A stretch of 64,000 bases of DNA, from the NCBI RefSeq assembly GCF_020164455.1, contig NZ_JAIQWW010000008.1, positions 1 to 64,000 on the forward strand, read 5' to 3'. How positions within the stretch are numbered: the first letter of the stretch is position 1; every line of letters starts with the position of its first letter. Below the pieces are notes generated by a model that saw only the letters and a list, made by a program, of their open reading frames with translations, had not been told where the DNA came from and made no database searches. Origin of the DNA: Phyllobacterium chamaecytisi (GTDB lineage Bacteria > Pseudomonadota > Alphaproteobacteria > Rhizobiales > Rhizobiaceae). Positions 17,696-26,949 of the stretch are shown here, piece by piece. Position numbers and translations under genes: made by a program.

Positions 17696-19120
17696 ATGGC
17701 GGTAGGAAAGCTTTATATCGGCAAAAAGGTGCGCGATTTGCGCCTGACAACTCATGCCACTCAGGCCCAGTTCGCCGAGCGCCTTGGCATCTCGATCAGC
17801 TATCTCAACCAGATCGAAAACAATCAGCGACCCGTATCTGCCGCGGTGCTGCTTTCACTCGCCGGCAAGTTCAAGATTGATCTTTCCGATCTGTCGGGAG
17901 GCGAGGGCGACCGGTTGCTGTCGGCACTGTCGGAAGCGCTAAGCGACCCCCTGTTTGCGGCCTATACGGTCAACTTACAGGAGTTGAAGCTCGTCGTGCA
18001 TAATGCCCCTGGGATAGCCCATGCACTAATAGCCGCTCATCAGGGCTTTCGCCACAATTCAGAGCAACTGGCGAGCATCGACGACACGTTGGGGCGAGCC
18101 TCATCCATCGCAGAAAATACTCCTTATGAGGAGGTGCGTGACTTCTTTCATTTCGTCGACAATTACGTCCACGAAATTGATATGGTGGCAGAAGAGCTGG
18201 CGCAGGAAATCGGTATCGGCGAACAAGATGCCTACACATCCTTGTCCAAGTATCTTGAAAACACCTTTGGCGTGCGCATAAGCCGGTCCAACGAGGATGA
18301 CGATCTTATGCGGAGCTTCGATAAGGATACGCGTATACTGACGCTCAATCCTTATCTCCCTCCGGCGACGCGCGATTTCCAGATCGCACTGCAAATCGCA
18401 CAACTTTCAGCCGGGCAGCTTGTTGACCGAGTGGCGGGCAACGCCGCATTTCGAACCAAAGAGGCTTATGAGATCTGTCGCATCGGGCTACACAACTATT
18501 TCGCCGGTGCACTCCTTCTGCCCTATCGACAATTCATGGAGACGGCGCGGCAGCTTCGCCACGATCTCGACCTGCTGGCAGTGCGTTTCGGAGCAAGTCT
18601 GGAGCAGGTCTGCCACAGACTGTCGACCTTACAGCGGCCGGGGCAAAAGGGCATCCCCATCTTTTTTGCACGCATCGACCGGGCCGGCAATATCACCAAG
18701 CGGCATAGCGCCGCCAAGCTGCAGTTCGCGCGTTTTGGTGCTGCCTGCCCGCTCTGGAATGCCCACCAAGCATTCGAGGCTCCCGGGCGCATCATCCGTC
18801 AACTCGCACAGACGCCTGATGGTGTGCGTTATCTCTGTCTTGCAACGCAGATAACGAAGGGCGGGCGTGGTTTCCACTCTTCCCGACAGCACTACGCGCT
18901 GGCGCTTGGGTGCCAGATATCATATGCGGATCAATTCGTTTATGCGGACGACCTAGACCTTGGCAACCGCACAGCGTTTGATCCTATCGGCATTTCCTGC
19001 CGGATTTGCGAGCGAACACATTGCGCAAGCCGTGCCGTTCCCCCAATCAAGAGTCAACTGGTTGTTGATCATAACAGCCGCAGTCCCCTGCCGTATAAGA
19101 TTCGTTCGATCACTGAGTAG
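17696..19120 (+). CDS. pccR: PccR-type regulator of propionyl-CoA metabolism (XRE HTH, short-chain acyl-CoA regulator family)
   Basis: 474 residues from the ATG at 17696 ([20 protein letters not shown]); a longer frame exists upstream but the HTH begins at once after this Met. Residues about 8-62 are an XRE-type HTH ([20 protein letters not shown]), the middle is the IrrE/DUF2083-type region, and the end carries [16 protein letters not shown], the Cys-rich acyl-CoA sensor domain. R. sphaeroides PccR controls propionyl-CoA carboxylase and mutase genes. The gene is divergent from pccB with matching operators between. Its last about 40 residues look normal. Confidence 0.88.
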   Translation: MAVGKLYIGKKVRDLRLTTHATQAQFAERLGISISYLNQIENNQRPVSAAVLLSLAGKFKIDLSDLSGGEGDRLLSALSEALSDPLFAAYTVNLQELKLVVHNAPGIAHALIAAHQGFRHNSEQLASIDDTLGRASSIAENTPYEEVRDFFHFVDNYVHEIDMVAEELAQEIGIGEQDAYTSLSKYLENTFGVRISRSNEDDDLMRSFDKDTRILTLNPYLPPATRDFQIALQIAQLSAGQLVDRVAGNAAFRTKEAYEICRIGLHNYFAGALLLPYRQFMETARQLRHDLDLLAVRFGASLEQVCHRLSTLQRPGQKGIPIFFARIDRAGNITKRHSAAKLQFARFGAACPLWNAHQAFEAPGRIIRQLAQTPDGVRYLCLATQITKGGRGFHSSRQHYALALGCQISYADQFVYADDLDLGNRTAFDPIGISCRICERTHCASRAVPPIKSQLVVDHNSRSPLPYKIRSITE

Positions 19121-19627
19121 TTGATCGCTTGCCCGACCTCATTGATTTGCTTGGCAGTAAACCGTTGATGCCTCGAAAGCTCATGCGGCCGAAGAGTCCA
19201 GCTTGCATGTTTCCATCATGCTTCTCCTACCACAGACAATCTTTCTCAGATGTGCGAGCGGAAGTCGTGTCACTCTCGTCCGGAGCGACGTCAGGGCCGA
19301 CAGCCGTCTCAAAAAGGCGCCGGAGTATTCCAACCGCTTCGGAGGTGTCGCCCACTGCACCGAGCAGCGCGTTAGGATCTCCACCTTCCTCCGCAGGACA
19401 TCGGCGGCAGTTAATGACAGCCGCTGACACCTCAGGCGTGAATCGGGTGAAGCTCCCGTAGCCTCCCAAGGCAACGTGGCAGTCTTCGAAGAACTCGGCG
19501 GCAGTCACTTTCTTCGGATGGGCATGCAAGAAACTTTAAATCTTCGGTCTCGCTGATAAAGCGCGATGGGGGTCGATTTTTTGAACCTAATTCTGTCACG
19601 TGATCCGTTATTGTCACGCCGTTGACA
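19121..19627. other. Gene-poor stretch between pccR and the IS66 element
   Basis: I see no gene I can support. A 100-codon minus-strand frame with a TTG start (19529 to 19227, containing FFEDCHVALGGYGSF) has plausible composition, but it has no clear ribosome binding site, matches no family I recognise and is preceded by an in-frame stop. No repeat or RNA gene is evident. Confidence 0.35.
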
Positions 19628-19660
19628 AAACTTGCGTAACCGCGCATTTCCCTGCACCTT
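19628..19660. repeat. IS66 left target duplication and inverted repeat
   Basis: AAACTTGC at 19628-19635 is the left target-site copy. The left terminal repeat follows at 19636-19660, beginning GTAACCGCGCATTTCCCTGC. It pairs with the right repeat with three mismatches. Confidence 0.93.
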
Positions 19661-19686
19661 TTGCCGTTGAGTGCTCTGATGCATGA

Positions 19687-19712
19687 GGTGTCCACCAAAA
19701 TAGGTGGACACC
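19687..19712. repeat. Perfect 10-bp hairpin just upstream of tnpA
   Basis: GGTGTCCACC (19687-19696), loop AAAATA, GGTGGACACC (19703-19712). The hairpin ends 5 bases before the tnpA ATG at 19718, and the AGGTGG that could act as ribosome binding site is inside its right arm. In mRNA this would sequester initiation and limit transposase expression, as seen in other insertion sequences; that role is inference. Confidence 0.65.
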
Positions 19713-19717
19713 AAATC

Positions 19718-20167
19718 ATGGAAGAAGATGATCAAAAGCTGCGTGTGAGGCTTGTGGGCCGTGACGGACGACGTCGATATGACCTCTGCTCAAGAGACCG
19801 CCTTGTGGCAGCGTGCCTTGAACCGGGCGTCTCGGTATCGCGCCTCGCGCTTGAACACGGGGTCAACGCCAACCTCCTTCGGAAATGGATAAAGAAGGCG
19901 AAGGAGGTCCGTCCTCTGCCGCCATCGTCGATGTCGGCGTTTATTCCAGTTCAGGTAAGCCCGGATCGTAGCCTGCCAATACAGAACAGCGCGTTGGATA
20001 GGCCTGACGAGCTGCTTACAAAATCCGAGAGGCTGGGCCCTTCGGTCTCCCCAGCCAAGGTGAGCGCGTCACTGCCGAACGGTGTGCATCTGACCCTGGA
20101 ATGCGGTGATTTGGACGCGTTGGCAGCCATAATTGGAGCGTTGGGTGATGTTCAGACTGGGCGCTGA
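19718..20167 (+). CDS. tnpA: IS66 TnpA (OrfA) accessory protein
   Basis: 149 residues from the ATG at 19718. Residues about 10-65 form a helix-turn-helix of the transposase-8 type (SRDRLVAACLEPGVSVSRLA, then HGVNANLLRKWIKK). The C-terminal part (LTLECGDLDALAAIIGALG) is typical of IS66 OrfA. The gene overlaps tnpB by 20 bases. IS66 elements need TnpA and TnpB as well as TnpC for efficient transposition. Confidence 0.9.
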   Translation: MEEDDQKLRVRLVGRDGRRRYDLCSRDRLVAACLEPGVSVSRLALEHGVNANLLRKWIKKAKEVRPLPPSSMSAFIPVQVSPDRSLPIQNSALDRPDELLTKSERLGPSVSPAKVSASLPNGVHLTLECGDLDALAAIIGALGDVQTGR

Positions 20168-20501
20168 TATCAAGGTCTACCTGCATCGTGAACCGATCGA
20201 CTTTCGGGCCGGCATCAACAGCCTTGCAGTTCTGGTCCAAGAGACGATGGCGTTGGACCCGTTTGCTCCTGCGGTTTTTGCCTTCTGCAATCGCCGTCGT
20301 GACCGGATGAAGCTCCTGTTCTTCGACCGCTCGGGCTTTGTGCTGGTCCTGAAGCGGTTGACCGAGGACAAGTTCCGGTGGCCCCGCCGTCAGGAGGCGG
20401 TGGTCACGCTAACGACCGAGCAATTACACTGGCTACTCGACGGCATCGATATCGATGCGATGGTCCGCCACCCGGTGCGGCAGTATCAGGTTGCTGGGTA
20501 G
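20148..20501 (+). CDS. tnpB: IS66 TnpB (Orf2) accessory protein
   Basis: 117 residues from the ATG at 20148, MFRLGADIKVYLHREPIDFR, the standard opening of the IS66 Orf2-like family. FCNRRRDRMKLLFFDRSGF and RLTEDKFRWPR follow in the conserved order. It is full length. Its biochemical role in transposition is not well defined for the family. Confidence 0.93.
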   Translation: MFRLGADIKVYLHREPIDFRAGINSLAVLVQETMALDPFAPAVFAFCNRRRDRMKLLFFDRSGFVLVLKRLTEDKFRWPRRQEAVVTLTTEQLHWLLDGIDIDAMVRHPVRQYQVAG

Positions 20502-20554
20502 CGGCGGCGAATTCTGCGGTTGACGCGGCGGGACGGTTCAGATTCAAAACTACG

Positions 20555-22147
20555 ATGAATCGAACCGGCGAACCGAGCGTTGCAGAGCTGATGGCGCAGT
20601 TGGCGGCCAATGCTGCCGAAATCGCAGTGCTGAAAGCCGAGAAGGACGCGCTTTCGCAGCGCGTCATCAAACTCGAGGAAGAGCTGGCGCTTGCGCGACT
20701 GCATCGATTTGCACCTCGTAGCGAAAAACACGTTGATCGCATGTTCAATGAAGCCGAACAGGCTGCGGATGAGGATGAAGCCGACAGCCAAGAGAACGAT
20801 GTCGTCGACCTTCCGGACACAGGTTTGCCATCCGTCGAAAGTACGACGGGAAAGAAGCGCGGCCGCAGACCGCTGCCGGAAAACCTGCCGCGCGAGCGCG
20901 TCGAGTATGACCTTCCCGACGATCAGAAGGCTTGTCCTTGCTGTTATGGCCAGATGCATCGCATGGGCGAGGCCATTACGGAGCAACTTCATATCGAGGT
21001 GAAGGCGAAGGTCTTACAGAATGTGCGCTTCAAATATGCTTGCCGTCATTGCGACCGCACCGGGATCAACACGCCTGTTGTGACCGCGCCGATGCCGACG
21101 CAGCCCTTGCCGGGCAGCATCGCTACGGCCTCGACGCTGGCCTTTGCTCTTGTTCACAAATATGTCGATGGCACGCCGCTCTACCGCTTAGCGCAAACAT
21201 TCGAACGTGCCGGTGTTCCTGTCAGCAGAGGCGCTCTGGGTCACTGGGTGATCGGGTCGAGCGAGAAGCATCTGCATCGCATCTATGACGCGCTGAAACT
21301 GCGGCTTCGATCGCAATCCCTCATCCACGGCGACGAGACGACGGTCCAGGTGCTGAAGGAAAAGGACAGAGAGGCCACCGACACATCGTATATGTGGGCC
21401 TATCGGAGTGGCGAGGACAGTGACGAGCCGATCGTGCTTCTCGATTATCAGCCGGGCCGCGGTCAAATATACCCGCAGGCCTTTCTCGGTGATTACCGCG
21501 GCATACTGATGAGCGATGGCTACACCGCCTGGCGCACGCTGGTGGGGGCAACCCATCTTGGATGCATGGCCCATTCCAGACGGCGCTTTGTTGATGCCCT
21601 CAAGGCGAGAAAGAAAGGTGGCGGACCGCCGGAGCAGGCTCTCCGGTTCTTCGAACAGCTCTACCGGGTTGAAAGGCAGGCGCGGGACAAAAAGCCGGAA
21701 GACGGAGAGATGCAGACTGACAGCATTCGCCGGTTCCGCCAGCAACACAGTGTCCCCATCCTCAATGCTCTCAAGGAATGGCTCGACGAAATCGCCCCAA
21801 AGGTCTTGCCCGACAGCAAGCTCGGTGACGCCGTATCCTACACTCTGAACCAGTGGGATTATCTGACGCGCTACACGGAAGATGGCAGGATGCCGATCGA
21901 CAACAACCTTCTGGAGCGCGACATCAGAATCTTTGCAACTGGCCGGAAATCTTGGTTGTTCAGCGATACCGTCGACGGAGCCAAGGCCAGCGCCGTTGTC
22001 TACAGCCTGATGCTGACCTGCCGCGCCTGTGGCGTCGAGCCGTTAGCATGGTTGCGCCACGCCCTGACGGTATTACCTCAACGCGCTGTCGACGCTGATA
22101 TTGAAGACCTGATGCCCTTCAACTTCACCAAAACCGCCACTGCCTGA
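20555..22147 (+). CDS. tnpC: IS66 TnpC DDE transposase
   Basis: 530 residues from the ATG at 20555 (MNRTGEPSVAELMAQLAANA). There is an N-terminal leucine-zipper-like helix, a CxxC-type zinc motif region (ACPCCYGQMHRMGEAITEQL), a catalytic core with HGDETTVQVL and LMSDGYTAWRTL, and a C-terminal segment with PIDNNLLERDIRIFATGRKS. The length and motifs are complete for an active IS66 transposase. It ends 50 bases before the right inverted repeat. Confidence 0.95.
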   Translation: MNRTGEPSVAELMAQLAANAAEIAVLKAEKDALSQRVIKLEEELALARLHRFAPRSEKHVDRMFNEAEQAADEDEADSQENDVVDLPDTGLPSVESTTGKKRGRRPLPENLPRERVEYDLPDDQKACPCCYGQMHRMGEAITEQLHIEVKAKVLQNVRFKYACRHCDRTGINTPVVTAPMPTQPLPGSIATASTLAFALVHKYVDGTPLYRLAQTFERAGVPVSRGALGHWVIGSSEKHLHRIYDALKLRLRSQSLIHGDETTVQVLKEKDREATDTSYMWAYRSGEDSDEPIVLLDYQPGRGQIYPQAFLGDYRGILMSDGYTAWRTLVGATHLGCMAHSRRRFVDALKARKKGGGPPEQALRFFEQLYRVERQARDKKPEDGEMQTDSIRRFRQQHSVPILNALKEWLDEIAPKVLPDSKLGDAVSYTLNQWDYLTRYTEDGRMPIDNNLLERDIRIFATGRKSWLFSDTVDGAKASAVVYSLMLTCRACGVEPLAWLRHALTVLPQRAVDADIEDLMPFNFTKTATA

Positions 22148-22196
22148 TCAGGCCAGATGCCGTATACGAAAGCGATCCGTCGAAATCGCGGGCGTC

Positions 22197-22229
22197 AACG
22201 TGCAGGGAAATGAGCGTTTACAAACTTGC
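22197..22229. repeat. IS66 right inverted repeat and target duplication
   Basis: The right terminal repeat occupies 22197-22221 and ends in GTTTAC, the complement of the left end apart from three mismatches. AAACTTGC at 22222-22229 repeats the left target site exactly. Confidence 0.93.
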
Positions 22230-22439
22230 CGCGGGCGAGGCAAGAAAAAGTGCTGCCGGCGCGAGTTCTTTCGGTCGACCCCACCGCTGCAACGGAATAC
22301 GGATGTTGACAAAAACCTGGATCTTTGGATCGTCTGCAAGTGCCTGGTTAGGTTCGGTTGGGAACCAACCGGGCGCAATCGAATTGGCCCGCAAGCATCA
22401 ACCCGAAGGATCAGTGGTAGCCCGCTGCTAACCTCAGCG

Positions 22440-24071
22440 TCAGCCATTGTTTTCAACCAGGCGAGAGTCCCTGAGCGCGCCGGTTTGCTTGAGGATGGGA
22501 TACGCGATCGCCGCAATATGAGCGTTGATGCGCTTGAGGTCTCGCAGGATATCTAGGTGAAGCGATGACGTCTGCATGCTCGCGATCTTGCCGTAGCGCA
22601 AGCGGGTCATGTGGTTGGCGGCAGAGCTCTCCTCGAGATGACGGATTTCGAGTTTTGCCTCGACCAGTTTGCGCGCAAGCTGCTCGTCGCCAGAGACGAG
22701 GACGCTCTGCGCAATCCTCAGGTTCTCAATCGTCACTCCATAAAACTGCTCGATCTCGGCCAAGCCCTCGTCCGAAAACGTTAGATGATGCTTGATCTTT
22801 TTCTCGACCAGTTCACGCAAACTCTTGTCGATGATGTCACCGATGTGCTCGAGATTGGTGGCATAGGAGACGATCTCAGCCGAGCGCCTCTCATCCTTGT
22901 CGACAAGGGCGGTGCGGCTTAGCTTCGCAAGATAGAGTTTCACTGCACTGTTGAGCCTGTCTACTTCGTCGTCCATGGCGGCAATGGAGGCGCACCGCTT
23001 TGTATCGTTCATTTGCAAGGCCTGCAGGTTGCTTTCGAGCATAGAAGCTACACAATCACCCATGCGCAGCGTCTCCCGCGCCGCAGCCGCGAGCGCCATG
23101 GTCGGCTTGTCCAGGATGCCGGCGTCGAGATGACGAGGGCCGTCATCGGGTATTGAGCCTTCCGGCAAGATACGACGCATGAGGGATGAAAAGGGGCCGA
23201 GCAGCGGCAGCATGATCGCAGAGAGCAACAGATTGAAGGCGATGTGGGCGTCCACGACAAGCTGAGCGGGCGTACTATCAATGGCCATGAGGCCGGAAGC
23301 CGCCTGTTCGGCAAAGAGCAGCACAATGCCACTCCCCATAGCACGGACAAAGAAATTGCCGACGGTAACGCGCCGCGCGAATGGTCCGTGCCCAAGGGTG
23401 GCAATTACCGGCGGCACAGCGCCGCCGAGATTGGCGCCGAGCACAAGAGCGACGCTAAGAGCGGGTCCAACGGTCCCATTGGCAGCCAGAGACATGGTAA
23501 GAAGGACCACCATGAGACTGGATGATGAAGCAATCGCCAGTACGGTTGCAACGATAACTGCAACCACCGGCACGGCGTCGAGGGATGCCATCAAGGCGAG
23601 CAGGACCTGTGAATGCCGCATGGGCTCCGTTGCCTGGCCAAGCAGGTGTAACGACAACAGCATCAGGCCGAGGCCGATGGCAGCGCGTGCGATTGCCTTG
23701 CGCGGCTCGGCTTCGCTGATCGTGAACAAGATGACGCCCGCCGTGATCAGTAGCGGTGCCAGCCAGTGAATGTCGAAGGCGAGGATACGGGAGACCAAGC
23801 TGGTGCCGACATTAGCGCCGAGCATGATTGCCTGAGCCATCGCCGAATTCATGAGGCCACTGCCGGCGAACGCAGCCGTCATCAAAGCTGTGGCCGTGCT
23901 GCTCTGTAAGGCCATGGTGGCGACAAATCCGACGCAAAAGGCCAGTATTCGATTGCGAGTGCCTGCCGCGATCCAGCGGCGAAGCTGTGCTCCAAACGCC
24001 CGGGCCACGCCGGTCTTCACCATGCGAAGCCCCCAAAGAAGAAGCGCTACCGAACCGACAAAGTCCAACAT
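22440..24071 (-). CDS. Na/Pi cotransporter family protein with PhoU-like domain
   Basis: About 543 residues from the ATG at 24071 (a TTG at 24086 is an alternative). The first 320 residues hold two repeated membrane halves with the family signatures LQSSTATALMTAAF and LGANVGTSLVSR, then ASSSSLMVVLL and LGANLGGAVPPV. Residues about 335-520 form a PhoU-like helical domain (DEVDRLNSAVKLYLAKLSR, TNLEHIGDIIDK). E. coli YjbB of this family exports phosphate. The gene follows the amino-alcohol kinase by 33 bases, so it is probably the last gene of the microcompartment operon, where the phospho-lyase would release phosphate. Confidence 0.88.
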   Translation of the reverse strand: MLDFVGSVALLLWGLRMVKTGVARAFGAQLRRWIAAGTRNRILAFCVGFVATMALQSSTATALMTAAFAGSGLMNSAMAQAIMLGANVGTSLVSRILAFDIHWLAPLLITAGVILFTISEAEPRKAIARAAIGLGLMLLSLHLLGQATEPMRHSQVLLALMASLDAVPVVAVIVATVLAIASSSSLMVVLLTMSLAANGTVGPALSVALVLGANLGGAVPPVIATLGHGPFARRVTVGNFFVRAMGSGIVLLFAEQAASGLMAIDSTPAQLVVDAHIAFNLLLSAIMLPLLGPFSSLMRRILPEGSIPDDGPRHLDAGILDKPTMALAAAARETLRMGDCVASMLESNLQALQMNDTKRCASIAAMDDEVDRLNSAVKLYLAKLSRTALVDKDERRSAEIVSYATNLEHIGDIIDKSLRELVEKKIKHHLTFSDEGLAEIEQFYGVTIENLRIAQSVLVSGDEQLARKLVEAKLEIRHLEESSAANHMTRLRYGKIASMQTSSLHLDILRDLKRINAHIAAIAYPILKQTGALRDSRLVENNG

Positions 24072-24104
24072 TTTTGAGTATCCCAACGCGTTCGATAGGC
24101 TCGC

Positions 24105-25118
24105 TCAATCGCTCATGAACCGATCGCGAAGATACAGTTCAGACAGGGCGACAGTTTGCTCGGTGAATGTGACGCCAATTTCCTTCGCGAGCGGTATTTC
24201 ACGGTGAGAGGCGAGCCACGCCATCAGCAATATGCGCCGCGCGAGAACCAGCGTGGATATAGCCGCGCGATCCTGAGACGTGATGTGACCAGCTTTGGAG
24301 TATCCCTCAATCCAGGCGTCTCTCAGTTCAGGGATGCTCGGAAGATGTTCGATAAAAGAGACGGCGGCAGCAAAATCATACATATACCAAGTGAAGCCAC
24401 TATCATCGAAATCAATGACCTTGAGTCGATCGCCATCGACCAACAGATTTGCGAGCCGCAAATCGGCATGTACGAGTCCGAAACGGTCGGCGCCTTGGCC
24501 ATAGTCTAGCAGAGCGCGGTGAACCTTATCGACAGCCAAACCGACAGTAGCTTTGCCGTCATTATGAAGACCAATGCCGTTTTGCCATGCACCCCAGAGA
24601 TTTCGCTGACCGTGCATAGCGTCAGCATCCCAGGTATGACGCACGAACCCCTTGGGAGGAATCCAGTTCATTGAATGCCGGTGCAGCCGGGCAGTGACCT
24701 CGCCTAATACTTCAAACCAGTGTGCGAGGTTCTCCTCCGGCGACGGTGATTTGCCGGGCAAATAGGAGAACATGACAGCGTGACGGGCGGGAATGCCGCG
24801 TCCGGCTAGGAGCGTTTGAATTGTGGTGCCACGCTCATCGGGGACGGTTGACGGCACTTCAACAATTCCGGACCTACGGATGTCGTCCATCCATGAGAGT
24901 TCAGAGGATATCTCGTCGAACGTATGATAACCCTGACGATGCACACGCAGGATTGCGCGGCCGTCTCCGCTGCCTATCTGAAAGGTCGCGTTCTCCGATA
25001 TATTCAAGAGAACCACTTCCGTGTCGGAAGAAAATCCGTAACCAGGAATGAGGTTACGCACTTTCTCAATCATATCCTCCAGAACTTGCTCTGTATATTC
25101 TAGTCCAGCTTCAGACAT
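24105..25118 (-). CDS. APH-family kinase, probable amino-alcohol (1-amino-2-propanol) kinase
   Basis: 337 residues from the ATG at 25118, which has AAAGGGA upstream. The choline/aminoglycoside phosphotransferase fold is shown by the catalytic loop VHADLRLANLLV and the metal motif VIDFDDSG. The N-terminus (EQVLEDMIEKVRNLIPGY) is an amphipathic helix that could serve as an encapsulation tag. In the RMM microcompartments of mycobacteria an APH-family enzyme phosphorylates (S)-1-amino-2-propanol before a PLP phospho-lyase acts. Here the gene sits after the shell genes, in line with that role. Another substrate such as ethanolamine or choline is possible. Confidence 0.78.
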   Translation of the reverse strand: MSEAGLEYTEQVLEDMIEKVRNLIPGYGFSSDTEVVLLNISENATFQIGSGDGRAILRVHRQGYHTFDEISSELSWMDDIRRSGIVEVPSTVPDERGTTIQTLLAGRGIPARHAVMFSYLPGKSPSPEENLAHWFEVLGEVTARLHRHSMNWIPPKGFVRHTWDADAMHGQRNLWGAWQNGIGLHNDGKATVGLAVDKVHRALLDYGQGADRFGLVHADLRLANLLVDGDRLKVIDFDDSGFTWYMYDFAAAVSFIEHLPSIPELRDAWIEGYSKAGHITSQDRAAISTLVLARRILLMAWLASHREIPLAKEIGVTFTEQTVALSELYLRDRFMSD

Positions 25119-25203
25119 GATATTCCCTTTCGCTGAGCACGAACTGAGAGCTTCCCGCATGCTTTCAGAAGACTACTGAGCTACGTCAGTTACTATTGTG
25201 CCG

Positions 25204-25911
25204 TTAACTGTGGTCGCGACCTTTAACATGAGATAATACTGTTTCGATATGCAGTAGAGCTCGGTCCACATCATCGGGTTTACCCGACATATAAACTCGG
25301 CCCGCCGCTCCGATCATCTGAACGTCCACGAGGGTCAGTCCGGGGCTGACCTTTTCTGCCTCGTTCGCCGCCAGCGTCGCGAAGAGCGCCGGAACCATTT
25401 CGAAGACGAGCAACGTTTCACCCGGCAGAGCCATTGAAGCCTGTCGATTTCGATTGATAATAATCGCGTGCTGGTCCGCTATATTTTCGATTTTGTCCGT
25501 ATAGAGAACACGCGGCCGCAGTTGTTGCTCGGCCAAGAGTCCCAGGCCGCTGAGAATTGCCTGTCCCGCCCGCTCCAACCTTGCACCGTCATCGCCGTGG
25601 ATCTCGAGAACTCCGAATTGGCGTTCGACGAAAAGAATCCCGGGCTCGAGCTCTGGATCCTGCTTAAGCGCGAGATCGATCACGCGCTCAATCATAAGGC
25701 CAGGAGCGACTTCTAGGATCAGGGAGTGCTGTCCGGCAAGGGCTGGATAGCCGCGAGCACGTGTTGGAGTACCCAAATACGCGGCGAACTGCGGCTGTAG
25801 ATTCTCCAGCATGAGATAGACGCGCAGGTCGCCACCTCGCACGGGAGCCGGCGGCTTCGAAGCGTCGTTTCTAGGTCGGGTAGCCTCAGTGGTCGTGCGT
25901 GGCGTTTTCAC
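25204..25911 (-). CDS. BMC-T tandem-domain shell protein (longer copy)
   Basis: 235 residues with two BMC domains. After a polar N-terminal extension of about 30 residues, domain 1 covers about 30-130 (LRVYLMLENLQPQFAAYLGT, FVERQFGVLEIHGDD) and domain 2 the rest (INRNRQASMALPGETLLVFE, VQMIGAAGRVYMSGKPDDVD). It forms trimeric, pseudohexameric shell tiles that often have gated central pores. It is a clear paralogue of 26949-27551, differing mainly by the N-terminal extension. It sits between BMC-H and the kinase. Confidence 0.88.
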   Translation of the reverse strand: MKTPRTTTEATRPRNDASKPPAPVRGGDLRVYLMLENLQPQFAAYLGTPTRARGYPALAGQHSLILEVAPGLMIERVIDLALKQDPELEPGILFVERQFGVLEIHGDDGARLERAGQAILSGLGLLAEQQLRPRVLYTDKIENIADQHAIIINRNRQASMALPGETLLVFEMVPALFATLAANEAEKVSPGLTLVDVQMIGAAGRVYMSGKPDDVDRALLHIETVLSHVKGRDHS

Positions 25912-25925
25912 GGCTTTACCCCAGT

Positions 25926-26204
25926 CTATTTCGTGGGCGTGGCGAAGAACTTCGTCACGTCCGCATGCGGGCGTGGAATTACGTGAACGGAAACCACCGT
26001 CCCGACCTGACCTGCAACCTCGGCCCCGGCTTCTGTCGCGGCCTTCACGGCGCCCACGTCACCATTGATGATAACGGCGACAAGCCCGTCGCCGACTTCC
26101 TCGCGGCCCACGATGGAAACGTTAGCGGCCTTCACCATCGCGTCCGCGGCGGCGAGGGCTGCGACGTATCCCTTTGTTTCGATCATTCCAATTGCGTTCG
26201 ACAT
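25926..26204 (-). CDS. BMC-H hexameric shell protein, PduA-like
   Basis: 92 residues with a single BMC domain: [20 protein letters not shown], then MVKAANV with the edge Lys (residue 25) that ties hexamers into sheets, and the C-terminal [16 protein letters not shown]. It is very close to PduA in length and motif order. The pore loop reads REEVGDG. By alignment with PduA, Glu36 replaces Lys37 and Asp39 replaces Ser40, so the pore is acidic instead of basic or neutral. This would favour cationic substrates such as amino-alcohols; that is inference. It is the main shell building block of the compartment. Confidence 0.95.
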   Translation of the reverse strand: MSNAIGMIETKGYVAALAAADAMVKAANVSIVGREEVGDGLVAVIINGDVGAVKAATEAGAEVAGQVGTVVSVHVIPRPHADVTKFFATPTK

Positions 26205-26281
26205 GCTGTTCTCCAGTCCTTTGCTTGGTTTGAATTGTTGTGAAGGCGTCCGCCGGTTGACATGGCAACCGACACGTCACG

Positions 26282-26536
26282 TTAGATCTCGGATGCAGTT
26301 TCTTCGTCTATGGAGCCGATGATGAGTGCATCGATCGGTGGGTTTGCTCCTTTGAACCACCCAGCGGCGACCGAACCGGTGGCGATGATAACGCGTTCCC
26401 CCGCCCCGCAGCCAAGCGGGTCGAATGCGAGCAGACGAGCCCCGGCGTCGACTTCAACCTCCAGTATCGAGCCTGCGGGGATTTCATCGAGGCGCTTTGT
26501 GGACCAGACGCTTCCGACAACCGTTGCCTTCAACAT
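26282..26536 (-). CDS. BMC-P pentameric vertex protein (EutN/CcmL family)
   Basis: 84 residues, MLKATVVGSVWSTKRLDEIP, followed by DPLGCGAGERVIIATGSVA and PIDALIIGSIDE. This is the standard EutN/CcmL fold, which caps the vertices of a polyhedral shell. Its presence shows that a closed compartment can be built. The start overlaps the upstream 139-residue ORF by 7 bases, which supports co-translation. Confidence 0.93.
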   Translation of the reverse strand: MLKATVVGSVWSTKRLDEIPAGSILEVEVDAGARLLAFDPLGCGAGERVIIATGSVAAGWFKGANPPIDALIIGSIDEETASEI

Positions 26537-26949
26537 GTTTGACTCCGGATCAGGGATATGCCGCGTTCGCGGGCACGGTCACGAGCAATCGGCGTGACGA
26601 CGGCGTCGGGGCCAAGCACCAGCTGTTTCCCGTGAGCGGCGCCATTGATGATCTTCTCACCGACAATTCCGGAGAGCGGTGACGTTTCGTTCGTGGCGGC
26701 CGGCTCGGATCGGGCAGCCGGGCCGTCGCTGCGATCGAGATCCAGTTTGAACGCAATTTTTCCGGAGCTTAGTTGCGCAGCTGTAATGGGATTCTCCATC
26801 AAGGTAACGACTCGGCTGACCAAGCGCTGTAGATCGGCGTCGGTCGCGATCGATACCACTTCCGGACTCGTGGAACCCCGGTCAGCGAGTGCCTCGCGGA
26901 CAGCTTCGCTGACAAGTTGCCGAAGGAGATTGGGATCGATCGCGCCCAT
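26530..26949 (-). CDS. Microcompartment-associated protein of unknown function
   Basis: 139 residues, lying between BMC-T and BMC-P and overlapping both neighbours. The N-terminus, DPNLLRQLVSEAVREALADR, is an amphipathic helix of the kind used as encapsulation peptide. A variable linker follows, then a C-terminal motif GKQLVLGPDAVVTPIARDRA ending in ERGISLIRS, a pattern I associate with small accessory proteins of microcompartment loci. No catalytic residues can be named. It may be a scaffold or cargo protein. The reading frame is well supported by the overlaps; the function is not. Confidence 0.75.
   Translation of the reverse strand: MGAIDPNLLRQLVSEAVREALADRGSTSPEVVSIATDADLQRLVSRVVTLMENPITAAQLSSGKIAFKLDLDRSDGPAARSEPAATNETSPLSGIVGEKIINGAAHGKQLVLGPDAVVTPIARDRARERGISLIRSQTC

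Larger units (their letters stand above)
19636..22221 (+). mobile_element. Complete IS66-family insertion sequence
   Basis: 2586 bases bounded by imperfect 25-base inverted repeats (19636-19660 and 22197-22221, 22 of 25 matching, outer ends GTAA) and flanked by a perfect 8-base target duplication, AAACTTGC (19628-19635 and 22222-22229). It carries the standard tnpA, tnpB and tnpC genes, all intact. The perfect duplication implies recent insertion without later rearrangement at the ends. It lies between pccR and the microcompartment operon and interrupts no recognisable gene. Confidence 0.95.

Noticed and set aside
19227-19529. 100-residue minus-strand gene before IS66
   Set aside because: TTG start without a ribosome binding site, an in-frame stop just upstream and no recognisable family.
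22355-22371. Hairpin CGGTTGG-GAA-CCAACCG as terminator of the microcompartment operon
   Set aside because: The stem is perfect but no T-run follows in the direction of transcription, so a rho-independent terminator cannot be claimed.
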